Of a stretch of 64,000 bases of DNA, positions 31,178 to 42,621 are shown piece after piece. Position 1 is the stretch's first letter. The number at the start of each line of letters is the position of its first letter. The DNA comes from Vandiemenella viatica (taxonomy: Eukaryota; Arthropoda; Insecta; Orthoptera; Morabidae): assembly GCA_031002005.1 (NCBI GenBank), contig JARYHS010008074.1, forward strand, positions 7,014,924 through 7,078,923, in the 5' to 3' direction. Below the pieces are notes generated by a model. The model was not told where the DNA came from. It saw only the letters and a list, made by a program, of their open reading frames with translations, and ran no database searches. Made by a program: the position numbers and the translations under genes.

Positions 31178-33362
31178 CAGTAAAGTCCCGCTAATCCGAA
31201 CGTCCGGTTAATCCGAACATGGCAAAGCATTACATAGACTTAATATAAAAAATGGTAAAAGAATTAAAACACCCTGAAAATACAGTTCATACGCTATATA
31301 ATTGTGTGGTTAACTACTGTACATGTACACAATTTTAATTTATACAGAAAAATTAGCTAGAAAAGATTAAATTTAAAAAGTGCGTAACACTGAAAGAAAA
31401 ACTGTCAAAATTACGATAGTAGTTACAACGGTTAGAAACACACATTTCATCCCTACTTTTTAGAGCACAGAAACTCAGTAATTGGTTTTTGGCGTAATGA
31501 AGACAGTCTGTTATATTACGCAAAGTTGCGCCATCGTCTGATAAACATTAAATCAGCTGGTGTAGCAGTGGTCTGTTGCTCCATATAGCGTAGCGCGCGA
31601 GATCAAAGGCTTCTGCCGCGTCAGTGTGTGACACCAACTCTCCTTTGTCACATTCCGTCTCATTGTCACTTTCGTCGTAACATTCCACTTCTACCTGGTC
31701 TTGAGTCACAGCAGCCACTAAATCAACGTCAGTAAGGTGCTCCAGTATTGAATCATCCGCTGCCATCCATTCATCTACGTCTGCTTCACAGGCTTCTTCA
31801 CATCCAGGGATTGTCTGTACCATTTTTAGGAAACTATCTTCATTTTCAGCTGGTATGTCCTGAAATTCAAGAGATGTCCATAGTTTTCTCCAAGATTTTC
31901 TCACAGTGTTTTCTGAAATTTTCTGCCATGCCTCAGCAGCCCAATAAACAATATCCTTCAGATTTGTTTTTTTTTTTTGTTTTTTTTTTTTTTCAACTAA
32001 AGGGATGTTATCATCTTGGATCAGCATTCTTAAGAATTGTTTTCTGTAAATCAGTTTTAATGTTTGTAGTACGCCCTGGTCCATGGGCTGTAGAAGTGGT
32101 GTAGCATTCGGCGGCAAAAACTTCGCCACGATTTCTCCATCATATAATTCCTCAGTGCTGGGGTGAGATGGTGCGTTATCAATCAAAAGTATAGCACGGG
32201 GAGGCAAATTATTTTCCTTGGAAAACCGCCGGACAGAGGGAAAAAACTGGTAGTGAAACCATTCTTTGAACAGCTTACCATCCATCCATGCTTTTTTCTG
32301 GTTGCGATAGTATACAGGTAGGGATTTCATGTTGCAGTTTTTGAAAGCTCTGGGGCTAACAGATTTGCCGATGATCGTTAAAGGGAGCTTGTGATTACCA
32401 GCAGCGTTGCTGCACACTAGTAAAGTCACACGATCTTTGCTCATTTTAAAGCCAGGAGCTTGGACTTCTGCTTTTGATGCCAGGCTTTTTGTTGGCAATG
32501 CCCTAAAATTAAGGCCTGTCTCGTCAGCATTATAAATTTGTTGGGGAGAATAATTTCCCTCTCTTATCAGTTTATTTAATTCATGCACGTATTCCTTCGC
32601 TGCATCATGGTCAGAAGAAAGCTTCTCTCCAGTAATTGTTAGCTGACGAATCCCATGACGTTTTTTTAAATCTGTCCAACCAACCCGTACTCGCATTAAA
32701 AGACTCATCACCATTCATTAATTTGTTTAGGTAAACAGCCTTTTCCTGAACCATTGGTCCACTCAGAGGAGTTCCCCTTTCTCTTTCCTGTGTAAACCAA
32801 TAGAAAAGATCTTCATCCACTTTATCGTACTCGGGCTGTTTCAGAGTCTGCCGAATCTCGAGTGTTTTTTCCCGAAGACGTTGCGCAGCACTGTTCAAGC
32901 TTCACTCGGTTCTTCTTCCAATCACAAATGATTGCCTTACCAACACCTAGTTCCGTCGCCAGCTTAGATACATTCTCACCACTGTCCAATCGCTTCAAAG
33001 CATCCAGTTTTTCTCTGAGCGTTAACGTCGTATGTTTCCGTTTACTCATGGCGATAACACGCTAGTGTACACGAATTTTGTAAGTGTGTTAGCGATCGAT
33101 TGCTAAGATTAACTCAGCAGTTCGCGAGCCGTCTGAGAGTGCACTGACCACGAACACTTCAAACATCTCAACAATAAAGGGAGGGAGTGAGAGTGAGCCA
33201 TTGTTCACCCAGTTGTTCCCAATTGTTACCATGCTGTACCTACTTACATGCTTGGTATACTTCATTGTAGAAATTAGTCACTGTAACTCCGGCTAATCCG
33301 AACAAATCGGTAATCCGAACAAGGCCCAGTCCCAATTAGTTCGGATTAGCGAGACTCTACTG
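31178..33362 (-). mobile_element. Tigger (pogo-type) DNA transposon (copy A)
   Basis: 2185 bp flanked by TA at 31176-31177 and 33363-33364. The left end cagtaaagtcccgctaatcc is matched in inverse orientation at the right end (ggattagcgagactctactg). Each terminus holds two taatccgaac boxes, the usual double binding site. The transposase lies on the minus strand and fills most of the element. It is inserted into the old repeat of 24716-25075 type, whose halves flank it at 31018-31175 and 33365-33720. Confidence 0.93.
31548..33049 (-). pseudogene. Tigger transposase with two frameshifts (copy A)
   Basis: Begins at the ATG complementary to 33049 with a CENP-B-type N-terminal helix-turn-helix (L-R-E-K-L-D-A-L ... 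L-A-T-E-L-G-V). A frameshift near 32865 lies in a T6 run (T5 in copy B). The second CENP-B-type HTH (W-F-T-Q-E-R ... V-Q-E-K-A) follows. Another frameshift near 32662 lies in an A7-C run, shared with copy B. From 32714 to 31548 the catalytic domain is open: Y-N-A-D-E-T-G (first Asp), L-L-I-D-N-A-P-S-H (second Asp) and Q-P-M-D-Q-G (third Asp), with 32 residues between the last two. A lysine tract coded by an A-rich run is also variable between copies. The tail is acidic. All catalytic residues remain; only homopolymer indels break the gene. Confidence 0.9.
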
Positions 33363-33784
33363 TACCTACAATAAAGCACTCATAAAACGTCGCACTCCGA
33401 AAACGTATTTAGGGAATAGACTGTTAAGCAGCCCTATCCTAAAAATACCAGATTTTTTATGGTACTTGAAATATTAATTGTTTTTAGAAAGTTTGGATTA
33501 CTAGCTTCTTCTCGCTTAGAGTCTTATGCAGGACGAGACGATATCCATTTTTTTTGTATTTCACTAATATTTCTTGATATGATGCCTTTGAGAATCAAAT
33601 TTTTAAAATTCTTCCTTCGGATAACTTGCACCATCTTAACATACCACAGGTTGGAAACGCTGAAATATAACGTTAACTTATTTCTTTCTGTGTCATTACT
33701 GTTTTCGTTAACAATTAATCAACAATATAAAATAATGAAAATTTTGCCCACGTCTTGACTGCCACATCAAATAAATTAAGATTA

Positions 33785-34085
33785 TGGAGCCGTTCTAGCA
33801 AGCAGATACTCCAAGGACTTAAACGCAATTGATTTCAGCCAAGAACTTCCCGTGTTTAAACAACAAGCTCAATTTTTTATTGGAATCGATGAAACAACTA
33901 GTCCATTCTAATTGTTGCAACACACGTGTAGAAATGACTTGCAGGAGGCCTTTCCTAATATTCGTATTGCTCTGAGAATATACTGCACGCTACCAACGAC
34001 GTCCGCAAGCCGCGAGCGGAGTTTCAGTATCAACAATGAGCCAGGAACGTCTTTCTAGCCTCGCGATCTTATCAGACAAATTTTG
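33785..34085 (+). pseudogene. hAT C-terminal dimerisation domain remnant (copy A)
   Basis: From 33948 the plus strand reads A-F-P-N-I-R-I-A-L-R-I-Y-C-T-L-P-T-T-S-A-S-R-E-R-S-F-S, the hallmark of the hAT C-terminal domain. After a frameshift it reads M-S-Q-E-R-L-S-S-L-A-I-L-S (about 34035-34073). Upstream text to 33785 probably belongs to the same protein but is not clean. No terminal repeats could be assigned to it. Confidence 0.7.
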
Positions 34086-34173
34086 ATGAAGTTTTAGACT
34101 CTTTCGCGGAAATGAAAGCTCGGCGAGTGAAGTTGTAGGAACATTTAGTGCAAATTTTGCTAGGGCCTAAGAC

Positions 34174-35118
34174 AGGGTTACCAGAATTTTTTCTGCACAT
34201 CCAGGGACGCTTCACAAATTTTTCACCCAAAATCCGGGGACGCTTTCGGCATAACGCGTTATACTTTTTCTTACTTTCCTTTACAGCCGTCTATGGACTA
34301 CGTCTACGCAACTTCATTTCCTCTTCTGACTTTCCTTCCTCCGTCGCCAGCACTCTTTCATTCTCTCGCTCACTCTTGCTTTTTCTTTCTCTGAAAATTC
34401 TCTCCTTTTCCTGGTTGGTTTTTTCTACAGTCACATCCTTTACCTCCGCAATTTTTCCTCTGAATATTTCCCTGTCTTGTATATCTTCCATGCTGATCCC
34501 ACATCTTTTCAGATCGTGATGGACCTCCTTCACCCATGGAACTTGAGTCTTCCTGTGCTCGTGAAAGTTGAGTATTTTCTTTGCCATTCTTTCTGATTCT
34601 ATTCTCTTGATATGTCCATAGAAAGCTAATCTCCTTTTCTTAATTGTGTTTTTACCTTTTCAAACTTGTCATATAATTGGTTCGATCCCAAACGGAAATT
34701 AAATTTTCTTCCTGTCACTTTTTTTGGTCCCAAGATTTTCCTTAGAAACTTTGTATTTTTATAAGTTATATGATTAAAGGTTGGATTAACTTAAAAGCCA
34801 CATATTGTTTATATTTTTCATTTTAAATGAGGATCACAGACAGCCATGTTGCACACAGCAAGGAGACTTGATCTTCCAAAGCTGTTGTGTCCAATACGCA
34901 GTATCCTTGTAATTTTCTTTTATTCCTAGGCACGTACAAGGAAAGAAGGGCGCTTCATATCTCTTGCTTTAAACGATTGCATTTGCAAATCAGGGCTTTT
35001 AAAGAACTCTCGCTTGATTAAAAAAAATTCTGAGGACAACAGTAAAAATCCGGGGACATTGCGGGGACGAAATCTGTCCGGGGACAGAGAACTAAACACG
35101 GGGACGTCTGGTAACCCT
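34174..35118. mobile_element. Element with agggttaccaga inverted ends (copy A)
   Basis: agggttaccaga at 34174 is mirrored by tctggtaaccct ending at 35118, and both subterminal regions carry ggggacg/gggacgc repeats. The interior is taken up partly by a minus-strand LINE C-terminal fragment, which may have inserted into it. No target duplication could be confirmed; hAT or another cut-and-paste class is possible. Confidence 0.55.
34291..34840 (-). pseudogene. LINE C-terminal fragment (copy A)
   Basis: On the minus strand, about 34720-34587 reads K-R-R-L-A-F-Y-G-H-I-K-R-I and 34587-34291 continues with V-P-W-V-K-E-V-H-H-D-L-K-R-C-G-I and E-D-I-Q-D-R. Such a tail (a W-x-K-x-V-x-x-D-L motif following R-R-L-x-x-Y-G-H) is found at the extreme C-terminus of several insect LINE polyproteins. 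A frameshift near 34650 and another near 34430 interrupt it; the second is in a different state in copy B. Clade not assigned. Confidence 0.6.
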
Positions 35119-35394
35119 AAAGGACTACAATTGTGAGTACAGTCTGGATCGTTCGTTATGTATTCTGATGGTGTTTATTATATATAATGCAAGCAATAAA
35201 AGAACTCATTTCCTATTATGTCTTTTTTATCACGTTAGTTTAATAGTACCCAACTGAGTGTGGTTTTTTTCTTTAGGGGGGAGGGGGGGGGGCAGCGGTA
35301 AAATCCTAGATCCCCCACTGTGGTTACGTTTGAAATACAACCTGGACCCGGAGGGAAACAAACATTTTGTTACTGCGCAAGGCATGAGGAATTA

Positions 35395-38097
35395 CATTGA
35401 ATTTTATTTTACAACAATTCTATTTAGTTAAGCAATTGGTAAGAAATTAATTATCAGAACACTGAAAGAAAAGTACGTATTTCGTTTAAATTGGCATATT
35501 AATTATCAGATTTTTCTTTTACTGAAATCATTACATGGTTTAAATGAAAGAAGTTCCAAACATAATTGATCTATGTGTTGCCTAAACCACAATTAAATAT
35601 TACGTGGCATAGCGTAAGTTGTTAAGATTTACTTTTCGCATCCTTCGTTTTCACTGGGGTCATTATTTTCAGCCGATGTAAGCCCGTGTCTGCGTTAAAA
35701 CATCGATCTTCATCACAGGTAATAAGAAAGAAATGCGTGAGAATCTGTGAAGATTTGGGATCAAGTTTATATGGCGATGCATGATGACACTGACATGAGA
35801 TACAGGGAATGTATTAATTCGCGCGTGATGGAAGCTTTGCTTTTCTAGCGGCAATTTTAGCAGAGTTGGGGATAGGTTGAAATGCGTCCTAGACCAAGTC
35901 GACAACTGAAGCTTTTACAATGAGCTTTATTTTATAACAATTCTATTTAGTTAAGCAACTGCAGAACAATAAATTACCATAACACTCCGTTAAACCCGTC
36001 ATTTTTGTCGCGCTTTGGGGCTAGTTAAAATATATTGAATAAGTTAAACAATACACTTTTTGTTCATTTTATTGTTCCATTATGATCTCGTTTGTATGAT
36101 TATCATTATTATTATTTTAGGTAAGATAACGAAGTGACATATTCTTGGTGACACCCTCCCCACCCCACCCGGGCCTGCTAACGACAGTGGTATACGAAGA
36201 AATGACGTGCACTATGGCCAGCATGCCTGAAAGATTAAGTAACAAGAATGGTTCGTCCACCTGTTGATCAGCATTCGGCGTGCGGCGCCCATTGTGTATT
36301 TCGGACGTCAACCAACATTGTGTAAGCGGCCTTCACGTGGCGAGCCGCCTGTACTAACGTCCGAATTAACCGCCAAGTCGTTCCATTTATCAAACTCGGT
36401 AGTTAATAAAAGTAGCAGACACAACAAACTGCGATTAAACTTATTTTTTGTTTGTTTAGAAAATCACATACAATGATTGTGTTCATTTGTGTTAATCTGC
36501 CAAATTACTTATCCCATGTGCAAGTAAGTGCCAAACTTAGTTCCAATAAGATCTCAGAAAACCAATTATCGTAAAAATAGGCCAAGTCTCGTGCTTTTGT
36601 TACGAGACCTTCCTGTGAGCCAAGTCTAGGCTTTACAGTGTGCTCGTATTAACTTCACTACGTGAAACAGAATGGTTTCCCTTGATGTTACACATCGTCT
36701 ATTTAGAATTAAAAAATATTGGTGACTTGGTCATTATGCATGCTATGTTTTATTTAACCTATATAAATACGTTAAATGTGTTGCTTTATAAAACTTACAA
36801 ATACATAAAAGCCAAAATTTCTCTCGCATTTTTTTTAATTTAAAGTATATATTATGAGTTCATTTTCAGTAAAAATCGTGACAATGGGTGTGCGCCGTAG
36901 CCGAACAATGCAGATTGCCGCTGGTTTAACTACCACCACAAGTAAATAACGAGTAACTTACAAGATAAGCATAGGAACAAAGTAAAATTTAAGATATTAG
37001 TTAAACTTGATGATCTCCATGCATTAAAGAATTCTCGGGAATATAGCATCGTCCGTAGTATAGCAATTAACCCAAAATAGTATTGCAATATATATATATA
37101 TTTTTAATGTCAACATAAGTACAATTTACAGATATAATACATTAAAAATCTTGTTTAGTATTTTTCTTTGGCATATTTCTCATTTGAGTTAATTTTTTCC
37201 AGTAAATTGCTGTCATTGTTTAAAAACTCGTGAAATTTTTCACAAGACTTTGTTAAATTATATTTCACACATTATATGGCCTTCAAAGTCTGAGCTCTTA
37301 ATTGTCACTTTTTTTTTTATGTCCACACTTTAATTACCGTAGAAAAACACGTTCAGTCGCAGCATTATTTCCTGGTAAGGACAGCGCGTATTCTACAGTT
37401 TTAAATAATGATACTTTATTAAAAAGATCGTTTTCGGAAATGTTACTATAAGGTACGAAAAATTTTGAGTAATATGATCGAATGATTTTTGTACATAATT
37501 CCAATTTAGTTTTGAATTTGCCGTAATGTGAGTCGTAAGTTCACTTTCAAGGCCGACGCTAGACCTTTTGACGCTTCTCTAAAATACAGTACAAATAATA
37601 AGAGTATGATCTGCTAAATTTATGTATTTATGAAATAAATTAATTACCTAAATTATCTGAACAGCTGATTTGTTGACAGCTCTTGTTTAACTGGTATTAG
37701 GACGCAGCACGATGTGTATCGTCTCAGAGACTGTCACAAAATGCTTCCTCTGTTGTCTCTGCCAGTGTCGAAAAATGCCATTGTTCATTACCAACAGTGC
37801 GACCATTGATAAGCAGTTTTTGATAATTACTTCTCGATAATCAGTTCTCAACAATTATTTGTTTTCATTAAAGTTTAACATTATAAAATTGACAAAAATA
37901 ATATAAAACTCATATCCTGACGAAATAGCCACATGGCCGCCGAAAGCCGTATATTCCCTTCCCGTTCTCCCGCCGATCCCTAGCTTGTCATGCATACTTT
38001 AAAAAAATCGGGACTTTATTAATACGCCGCGGGACGCGGGACAAATTGTTAAAAACCGGAACTGGTCACCTTGAATTAGGCATATGTGCTAGAATTT
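35395..38097. other. AT-rich DNA, mostly unassigned
   Basis: 35395-35700 and 35920-35990 are related to each other and to 29640-30200. A G-rich run lies at about 35276-35292. The rest, including the stretch 36000-38097, shows no gene, array or element end I can recognise. Confidence 0.4.
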
Positions 38098-38490
38098 TTC
38101 ATGTTTGGGATTGTAATTAATAAATACGGGGGAAAACTCCAATATCAGTCTTTTCTTATGATTTATGGATGAAACCGTACATGTGTACCAAATTACTTGT
38201 TTCCAGAAATACTGGAACTAAAGTGGAATTTTGATGTCGGAGTGTCGTGGTCAAAATAAAATTTTGATTTTCTGTAACTTCCAAAGTAAGGAAAGGAAAG
38301 AAGTAAAATTTAACACAATAATCAAACTTAATAAGCTCACTCTCCAAAAAGGTAGAAAGCGATTTCACGCTAGGGGTAGGTAAGGGGTAGATGTACGGAA
38401 GCTTACGAGTATCAGTTATGTGTGTACCAAATTTCAGGTTTCTACGACTACGGGAAGTACCTTAGAGTTTTCATCAACATCAGTCAGTGA
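38098..38490 (+). mobile_element. RTE-like retroposon remnant (copy A)
   Basis: The phrases gtgtaccaaatttcaggttt (38421) and ctacgactacgggaagtacc followed by a cagtcagtgagtga tract (near 38484) are typical of insect RTE-like retroposons. A related earlier phrase, gtgtaccaaattacttgttt, occurs at 38182. No boundaries defined. Confidence 0.45.
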
Positions 38491-39049
38491 GTGATTTTCT
38501 CGAAGTGACTCGGGCCATTTTTGAACCTCAATTTCTTTCATTGTAAACAGTGGAATACCAACAGTTCTGCGCTTCATAGGGTCGAACAATAACATCTAGA
38601 ACACATAAGCTGGAATGTTTTCACTGATACCATATGAAAGGAACAGAATAATTATTGGATTTTAGTAGGAAACAGAAATTATAATATTTAATGCTGAGAA
38701 TCTAATATAGTTTATTGTTAAGCATTAATTAAAATAAAGTTAATAATGGCACGATTTAATAAAATTACTAATTACCACTTAGATTACAGAAATTAAAACA
38801 TCTAACCTACGGTAACGTAACAGTTTCGCACAGCAAGTCATCCGAAAAGAATCAGTGGACTGTTGGCTCACGTGGAGAAAGTATTTCTACCATGTGGCGC
38901 GCTGGCTGGTTACCGAACTTCTATTAACAGCGTGTGAATTAAAAATATACTAAGTGTACCACGTAGCCATCGAACCACTCAATGTAATCAATAGTGGAAC
39001 CTAATTTCATATTGTCAATAATAATTGTATAATCCAAGAATGAATCTAC

Positions 39050-39938
39050 ATGGAGCATTTCCGCGACATCTATTCCATCATCTCACAAACTCCATATGTT
39101 CCACAGGGAAGCGTGATAGGGCCTCTGTTGTTTCTCATATACGTTAATGATTTGTGCGACATAAGAGGGATGAAAAGATTATTTGCCGATGATGTTATTA
39201 TTTATCACGAAATCACAACCCAGCACGACTGCGCTTTGTTACAACACGATATTATGAAAATAATTGCGTGGTGTAAAGATTGGCAGTTAGAGTTAAACGC
39301 TAAAAAGTGCCAAGTCATGCGTGTAAGTAAAAAGGAAACACCATTTAGCTTTGAATATACTATTAATGGCACTGTCCTTAGAACGGTAGATTCCGCTGTA
39401 TACCTTAATACCGTAATAATTTGTCGTTGAATGAGCATATCGAGAATGTAATTGGGAAAGCAAATCTGCTTCGATTTCTAGGTCGTAATTTAAAACAATG
39501 CACTCCGGAAGTTAAATCGATTGCACACAAGTCACTAGTGCGGCCTTACTTAGAATATTGTTGCTCTGTATGGGGTCCCCATCAAAAGAGATTAATGGAG
39601 GCATTAGAGATGCTCCAAAGAAGAGCCGCCCGATTCGTGACACGTATATATAGTTGTAGGGAAAGCGTAAGTGCGATGTTGAAGGAGTTAGGTTGGGAAG
39701 ACCTGGAGCACCGAAGGCGTTGCTCTCGACAGAAGCAATTGATAAATTCTCGACTGACGTATTTCGGAATGACAGTAAACAAATATTTCTACCAGCAACA
39801 TTCATATCTCGGAATGATCGCGAAAATAATATAAGAGAAATCAGGGCCAGAACCGTACTCATTTTTTTTCACGAGCGATTAGGGAGTGGAATAGAAAGGA
39901 TTTACCTGGCGAGTAAACTTAAAATCCGACAGGACTAG
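39050..39938 (+). pseudogene. LINE family C, palm-to-C-terminus (copy A)
   Basis: Begins near the V-P-Q-G-S-V-I-G-P-L-L-F block (about 39098-39133). It keeps an intact F-A-D-D catalytic box (about 39181-39192) and the L-E-L-N-A-K-K-C block. A frameshift just before 39421 separates it from the thumb region (L-V-R-P-Y-L-E-Y-C-C-S-V-W), where the next reading frame begins. A one-base deletion near 39739 then breaks the C-terminal part; copy B has the base and reads through for 172 codons. Typical of CR1/L2-like LINEs. Only the last third of the polyprotein is present, a usual 5' truncation. Its 3' UTR resembles the SINE body at 9806-10063. Confidence 0.85.
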
Positions 39939-39954
39939 CTTTCGATAAAGTACT

Positions 39955-40110
39955 CCGGCCATCCTGATCTGGGTTTACCATGGTTTCCCCAGATCGCTCC
40001 ATGCGAATGCTGGGATGGTTCCTCACAATAGCCCATGGGCGCCTCCTGCCATATCCCGTATATCCCTTCCAAACCATTACCTTCCCGGATAGGTGCAATG
40101 CACCCTCCAC
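39955..40110 (+). repeat. LINE C 3' UTR segment shared with the SINE body (copy A)
   Basis: ccggccatcctgatctgggt (39955) to gctgggatggttcc (about 40009-40023) corresponds, over about 70 bp, to the minus strand of the SINE at 9806-10063 just downstream of its tRNA head. The orientation relative to retroposition is the same in both. This is the pattern expected if the SINE borrowed a LINE 3' end for recognition by the LINE reverse transcriptase. Confidence 0.75.
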
Positions 40111-40250
40111 CAAACACTTTTAGTGAATCGCGGAGTAATAGTAGTAATAGAAGATGCGCGTTGGAATTGTCTGTTCAGTTTAACAGCCGGATGATTCATT
40201 GAGCAGTTCTTGTAATCAGCCGGATGAAGTTTCTCGATATTTCTTCCCGT

Positions 40251-40327
40251 GCAATATTACACGTGGATGAATGCAATATTACACGTGGACGAATGCAGTA
40301 TTACACGTGGACGAATGCAGTATTTTA
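40251..40327 (+). repeat. 22-bp tandem repeat, 3.5 units (copy A)
   Basis: Unit gcaatattacacgtggatga plus at, with the variants gcagtatt and ggacga. The same array occurs at 63569-63645. Confidence 0.9.
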
Positions 40328-40375
40328 CGCTTTAACCCTGCTTATATATAGACTGTAGTACGCGCTTTTACCCAG

Positions 40376-40470
40376 CTGTCCCTTGTGCAAAGCATGCTGA
40401 ACTGGCCAAGAAAGATGAAGCTGTGTGGGACAAATTATCTCAACACACCAGAAGAAAGATGTACGATGAG
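40376..40470 (+). other. Candidate exon (copy A)
   Basis: A 95-bp segment with a consensus-like acceptor before it (cgcttttacccag) and a donor after it (gatgag then gtagga). One frame is open throughout and reads C-A-K-H-A-E-L-A-K-K-D-E-A-V-W-D-K-L, a charged, helical, protein-like sequence quite unlike the surrounding repeats. I recognise no family. It could be an exon of an undetected host gene, part of a retroposed copy (A-run right after the donor), or chance. Confidence 0.3.
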
Positions 40471-40489
40471 GTAGGAAAAAAAAAAAACC

Positions 40490-40795
40490 AAACTCCAAGA
40501 TAACCCCCAAATCTGACAGTTGGTCAATTGTCTGTCGACGGTCAGAGAGCAAAAGCTCTCGAATTTTTCCATTTACGTCGATTGGCGCAGTTGATGGACG
40601 TCTAGAAAGAGGTTAATCATCAATCAACATGTTGCTTTTTTAAACTGAGAGAACCACTCGTTCAATTAAGTTTTTTCCATAGCGTCATCTTTGGAAGCTG
40701 TTGTCAACATTAAAACAGTGTCCGCTGCATTTTCCTTAGTAGGAAACAAAATTTCACAGCTAAACTTGCCATCATCAAAAACGAAACAATAACAA
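40490..40795 (-). pseudogene. Mariner-type transposase N-terminal fragment (copy A)
   Basis: Minus-strand readings in several frames: an initial V-K-F-C-F-L-L near 40765-40740, E-W-F-S-Q-F-K near 40670-40645, R-R-P-S-T near 40610-40590 and K-I-R-E-L-L-L-S-D-R-R-Q-T-I near 40565-40525. This order matches the N-terminal paired helix-turn-helix of mariner/SETMAR-type transposases. It is full of stops and ends at an A-rich run near 40475-40490. No catalytic domain remains. Confidence 0.6.
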
Positions 40796-41513
40796 AACAG
40801 TGCTAGCAAAAACAATCTCTGCAGATTAACGGAACGAGCCAGGTCAACAACACAGGCGGCACTGAACTGACAATGAGTTGCACTATAAACACCTAGTGGC
40901 AGAAACGTTAACTACACAATGCTATTCCGGTTATTTTTGGCTAAGGTAATGGAGGTCCTGCGGTAGCCGTGATTAATAACTTGCAATGCAGGTAAAAAGT
41001 TAGCAATCTATAGCATGCGGCTCCAATTACATGCTTGTTAGTTCATTCTGCCTCTTGTGAGAGAAACTAGTTTTTTTTAAACATCTGTTTAATAACAATT
41101 GCGCCCACAGATAGCAGGAAGAGAATCCATACACACCTATCAAGTTATGCTAAAGCATCGGTAAGGGACAATGCAAACATCGGGTATCTTAGTTGCGGAA
41201 TGCGGACTCTAACATTGTGAAGGTAAATACTGTTTTGCTGATCTTTATGCTGACACATGCTTAGGTATTTTGGTTTCAGCCTTCGCTAATATAAATTCAG
41301 CACATTTAAAGCGTGGTTCCGACAAGCTCTGTTTTAAAGGTCCAAACAGCATTTCGAAATCGACAGATGATCCTTACAGTAAATCTCTGCGTAGATGTGT
41401 AATATACGTTGGTACGGCATTTGTGGAACTAAATTGTTGACAGACCGGAAACAACAGGAAAACGTTGGTTCCTGGGGAAACTTCGTCTATAATTATTTAA
41501 TTGAAGCATTCCG
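40796..41513. other. Unassigned interval
   Basis: No feature recognised. Copy B runs out of the window before this point, so it is unknown whether the duplication continues here. Confidence 0.35.
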
Positions 41514-41880
41514 TCAAAACGGAAGCGAAACATTGCGTTGCCGTAGAATAAGCAGAGCGTTGGCAGAGAAACTTCGAATGAATGAGTTCTCTTTCTTGGG
41601 TGTATATCTTTTCAGACTTTTTGAAAACAACACTTCCAGTAGCCCTTTTGTAATTTCATCTTGATTACCATCGATTACAATATCATCTTCTTCATTGGTA
41701 ACAGATGAGTTTCCATTCATTATTGAATCACTCTTCTTTTGGTCAGTCATAATCTCGCTCACTTCGACTTAGTGACTTCAAGAAATCTTCGATGAAGCCA
41801 GGAAACTGCTGCTGCTGTTGCTGAAGGAAGAAAGCTTTTTCCTTAGTGTCCGTCAGAGGTCTTAACGAATCCTTGAAAAT
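41514..41880 (-). pseudogene. Unrecognised protein-coding remnant with a glutamine tract
   Basis: On the minus strand, about 41880-41775 reads a stretch with six consecutive Q codons (caacagcagcagcagcag type, about 41825-41805) followed by F-P-G-F-I-E-D-F-L-K-S-L. After a frame change 41762-41514 is open for 82 codons, with an acidic segment (N-E-E-D-D-I-V-I-D) and then L-L-E-V-L-F-S-K-S-L-K-R. The arrangement, acidic then a short helical C-terminus, could fit MADF/BESS-like proteins, but the match is weak. It is either an old transposon accessory gene or a host gene relic. Confidence 0.35.
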
Positions 41881-42351
41881 TTCTCAGTCACTTCGAGTAA
41901 AATGCGTCCTGGACTTTATGATGCCTCGTTTAGTTGTTGTTGTGCGCACGTTTATATCACTCTTCTATTTTGTATATTATAGTTAATATTGCTGTAAATG
42001 GTTCATAGGGTCTATACGTGGAGAGGAAAATGTGTTTATCACCTCGCTTCACATTGAGCAACCCTGCATCATAGTCCACTTATACCCCGTTCAGTCTCAC
42101 GTGAACCCTGCTCGGATGACTATTGATTGGGTTAAAGCATCGACAGAGATTTCACAGTAGTTTCAACCAGTATCTAGTACGAATGCATTTTTCTTTAACT
42201 ATATTTGTTGCCACAATATTATCAACCATCGTCACTTCTATTGTTTTTAGAAACAATAGACCAACATTAATTGCTTTGTTATCATATCGTTTGCTTAAAA
42301 CATTTCCTTCATCTATGGGTTTGGAACATGTTTGAGTATTCTACCCTGACC

Positions 42352-42621
42352 AGGGCCGGTGCTACGATTCTCGGACCCCGGGTAAGTGATCTTAGGCCCC
42401 CTCCCCCCATCCCCCACACCGAAAATATTTTTACTTTAACTTTTTTTTAATAACTCAGAAAATTTTAATACAAAAATGTTTAAAATTATTGGTGCAGATT
42501 TTAAAATTTGTGTTTGATTTCTATTTATTTAGGCATCCAGGCCGGTGGGCCCCCCTTTGGTGGTCCGGGCCCCGGGTACTTTTGCCCTGCTTAACCACCC
42601 CTAACGCCGGCCCCGACCCTG
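42352..42621. mobile_element. MITE-like element with cagggccgg ends
   Basis: Begins cagggccggtgctacgattc and ends in ccggccccgaccctg; the two ends are imperfect inverse complements, both followed inward by ggggccc/gggcccc tracts. The centre is AT-rich and non-coding. No clear target duplication. Confidence 0.55.

Larger units (their letters stand above)
26865..40667 (+). repeat. Large direct duplication, copy A
   Basis: From ttttaaggcagaataaaact at 26865 to 40667 this interval matches 49078-64000 base for base apart from scattered substitutions, small indels, a microsatellite length change and one 1112-bp insertion in copy B. In the first 2 kb compared by eye I counted under ten substitutions. 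The left boundary is sharp; the right boundary is beyond the window for copy B, so the duplicated unit may be longer. Confidence 0.97.

Noticed and set aside
31748..32104. 118-residue plus-strand frame
   Set aside because: Antisense of the Tigger transposase.
34174..35118. Confident hAT assignment
   Set aside because: The inverted ends are clear but no 8-bp target duplication could be matched.
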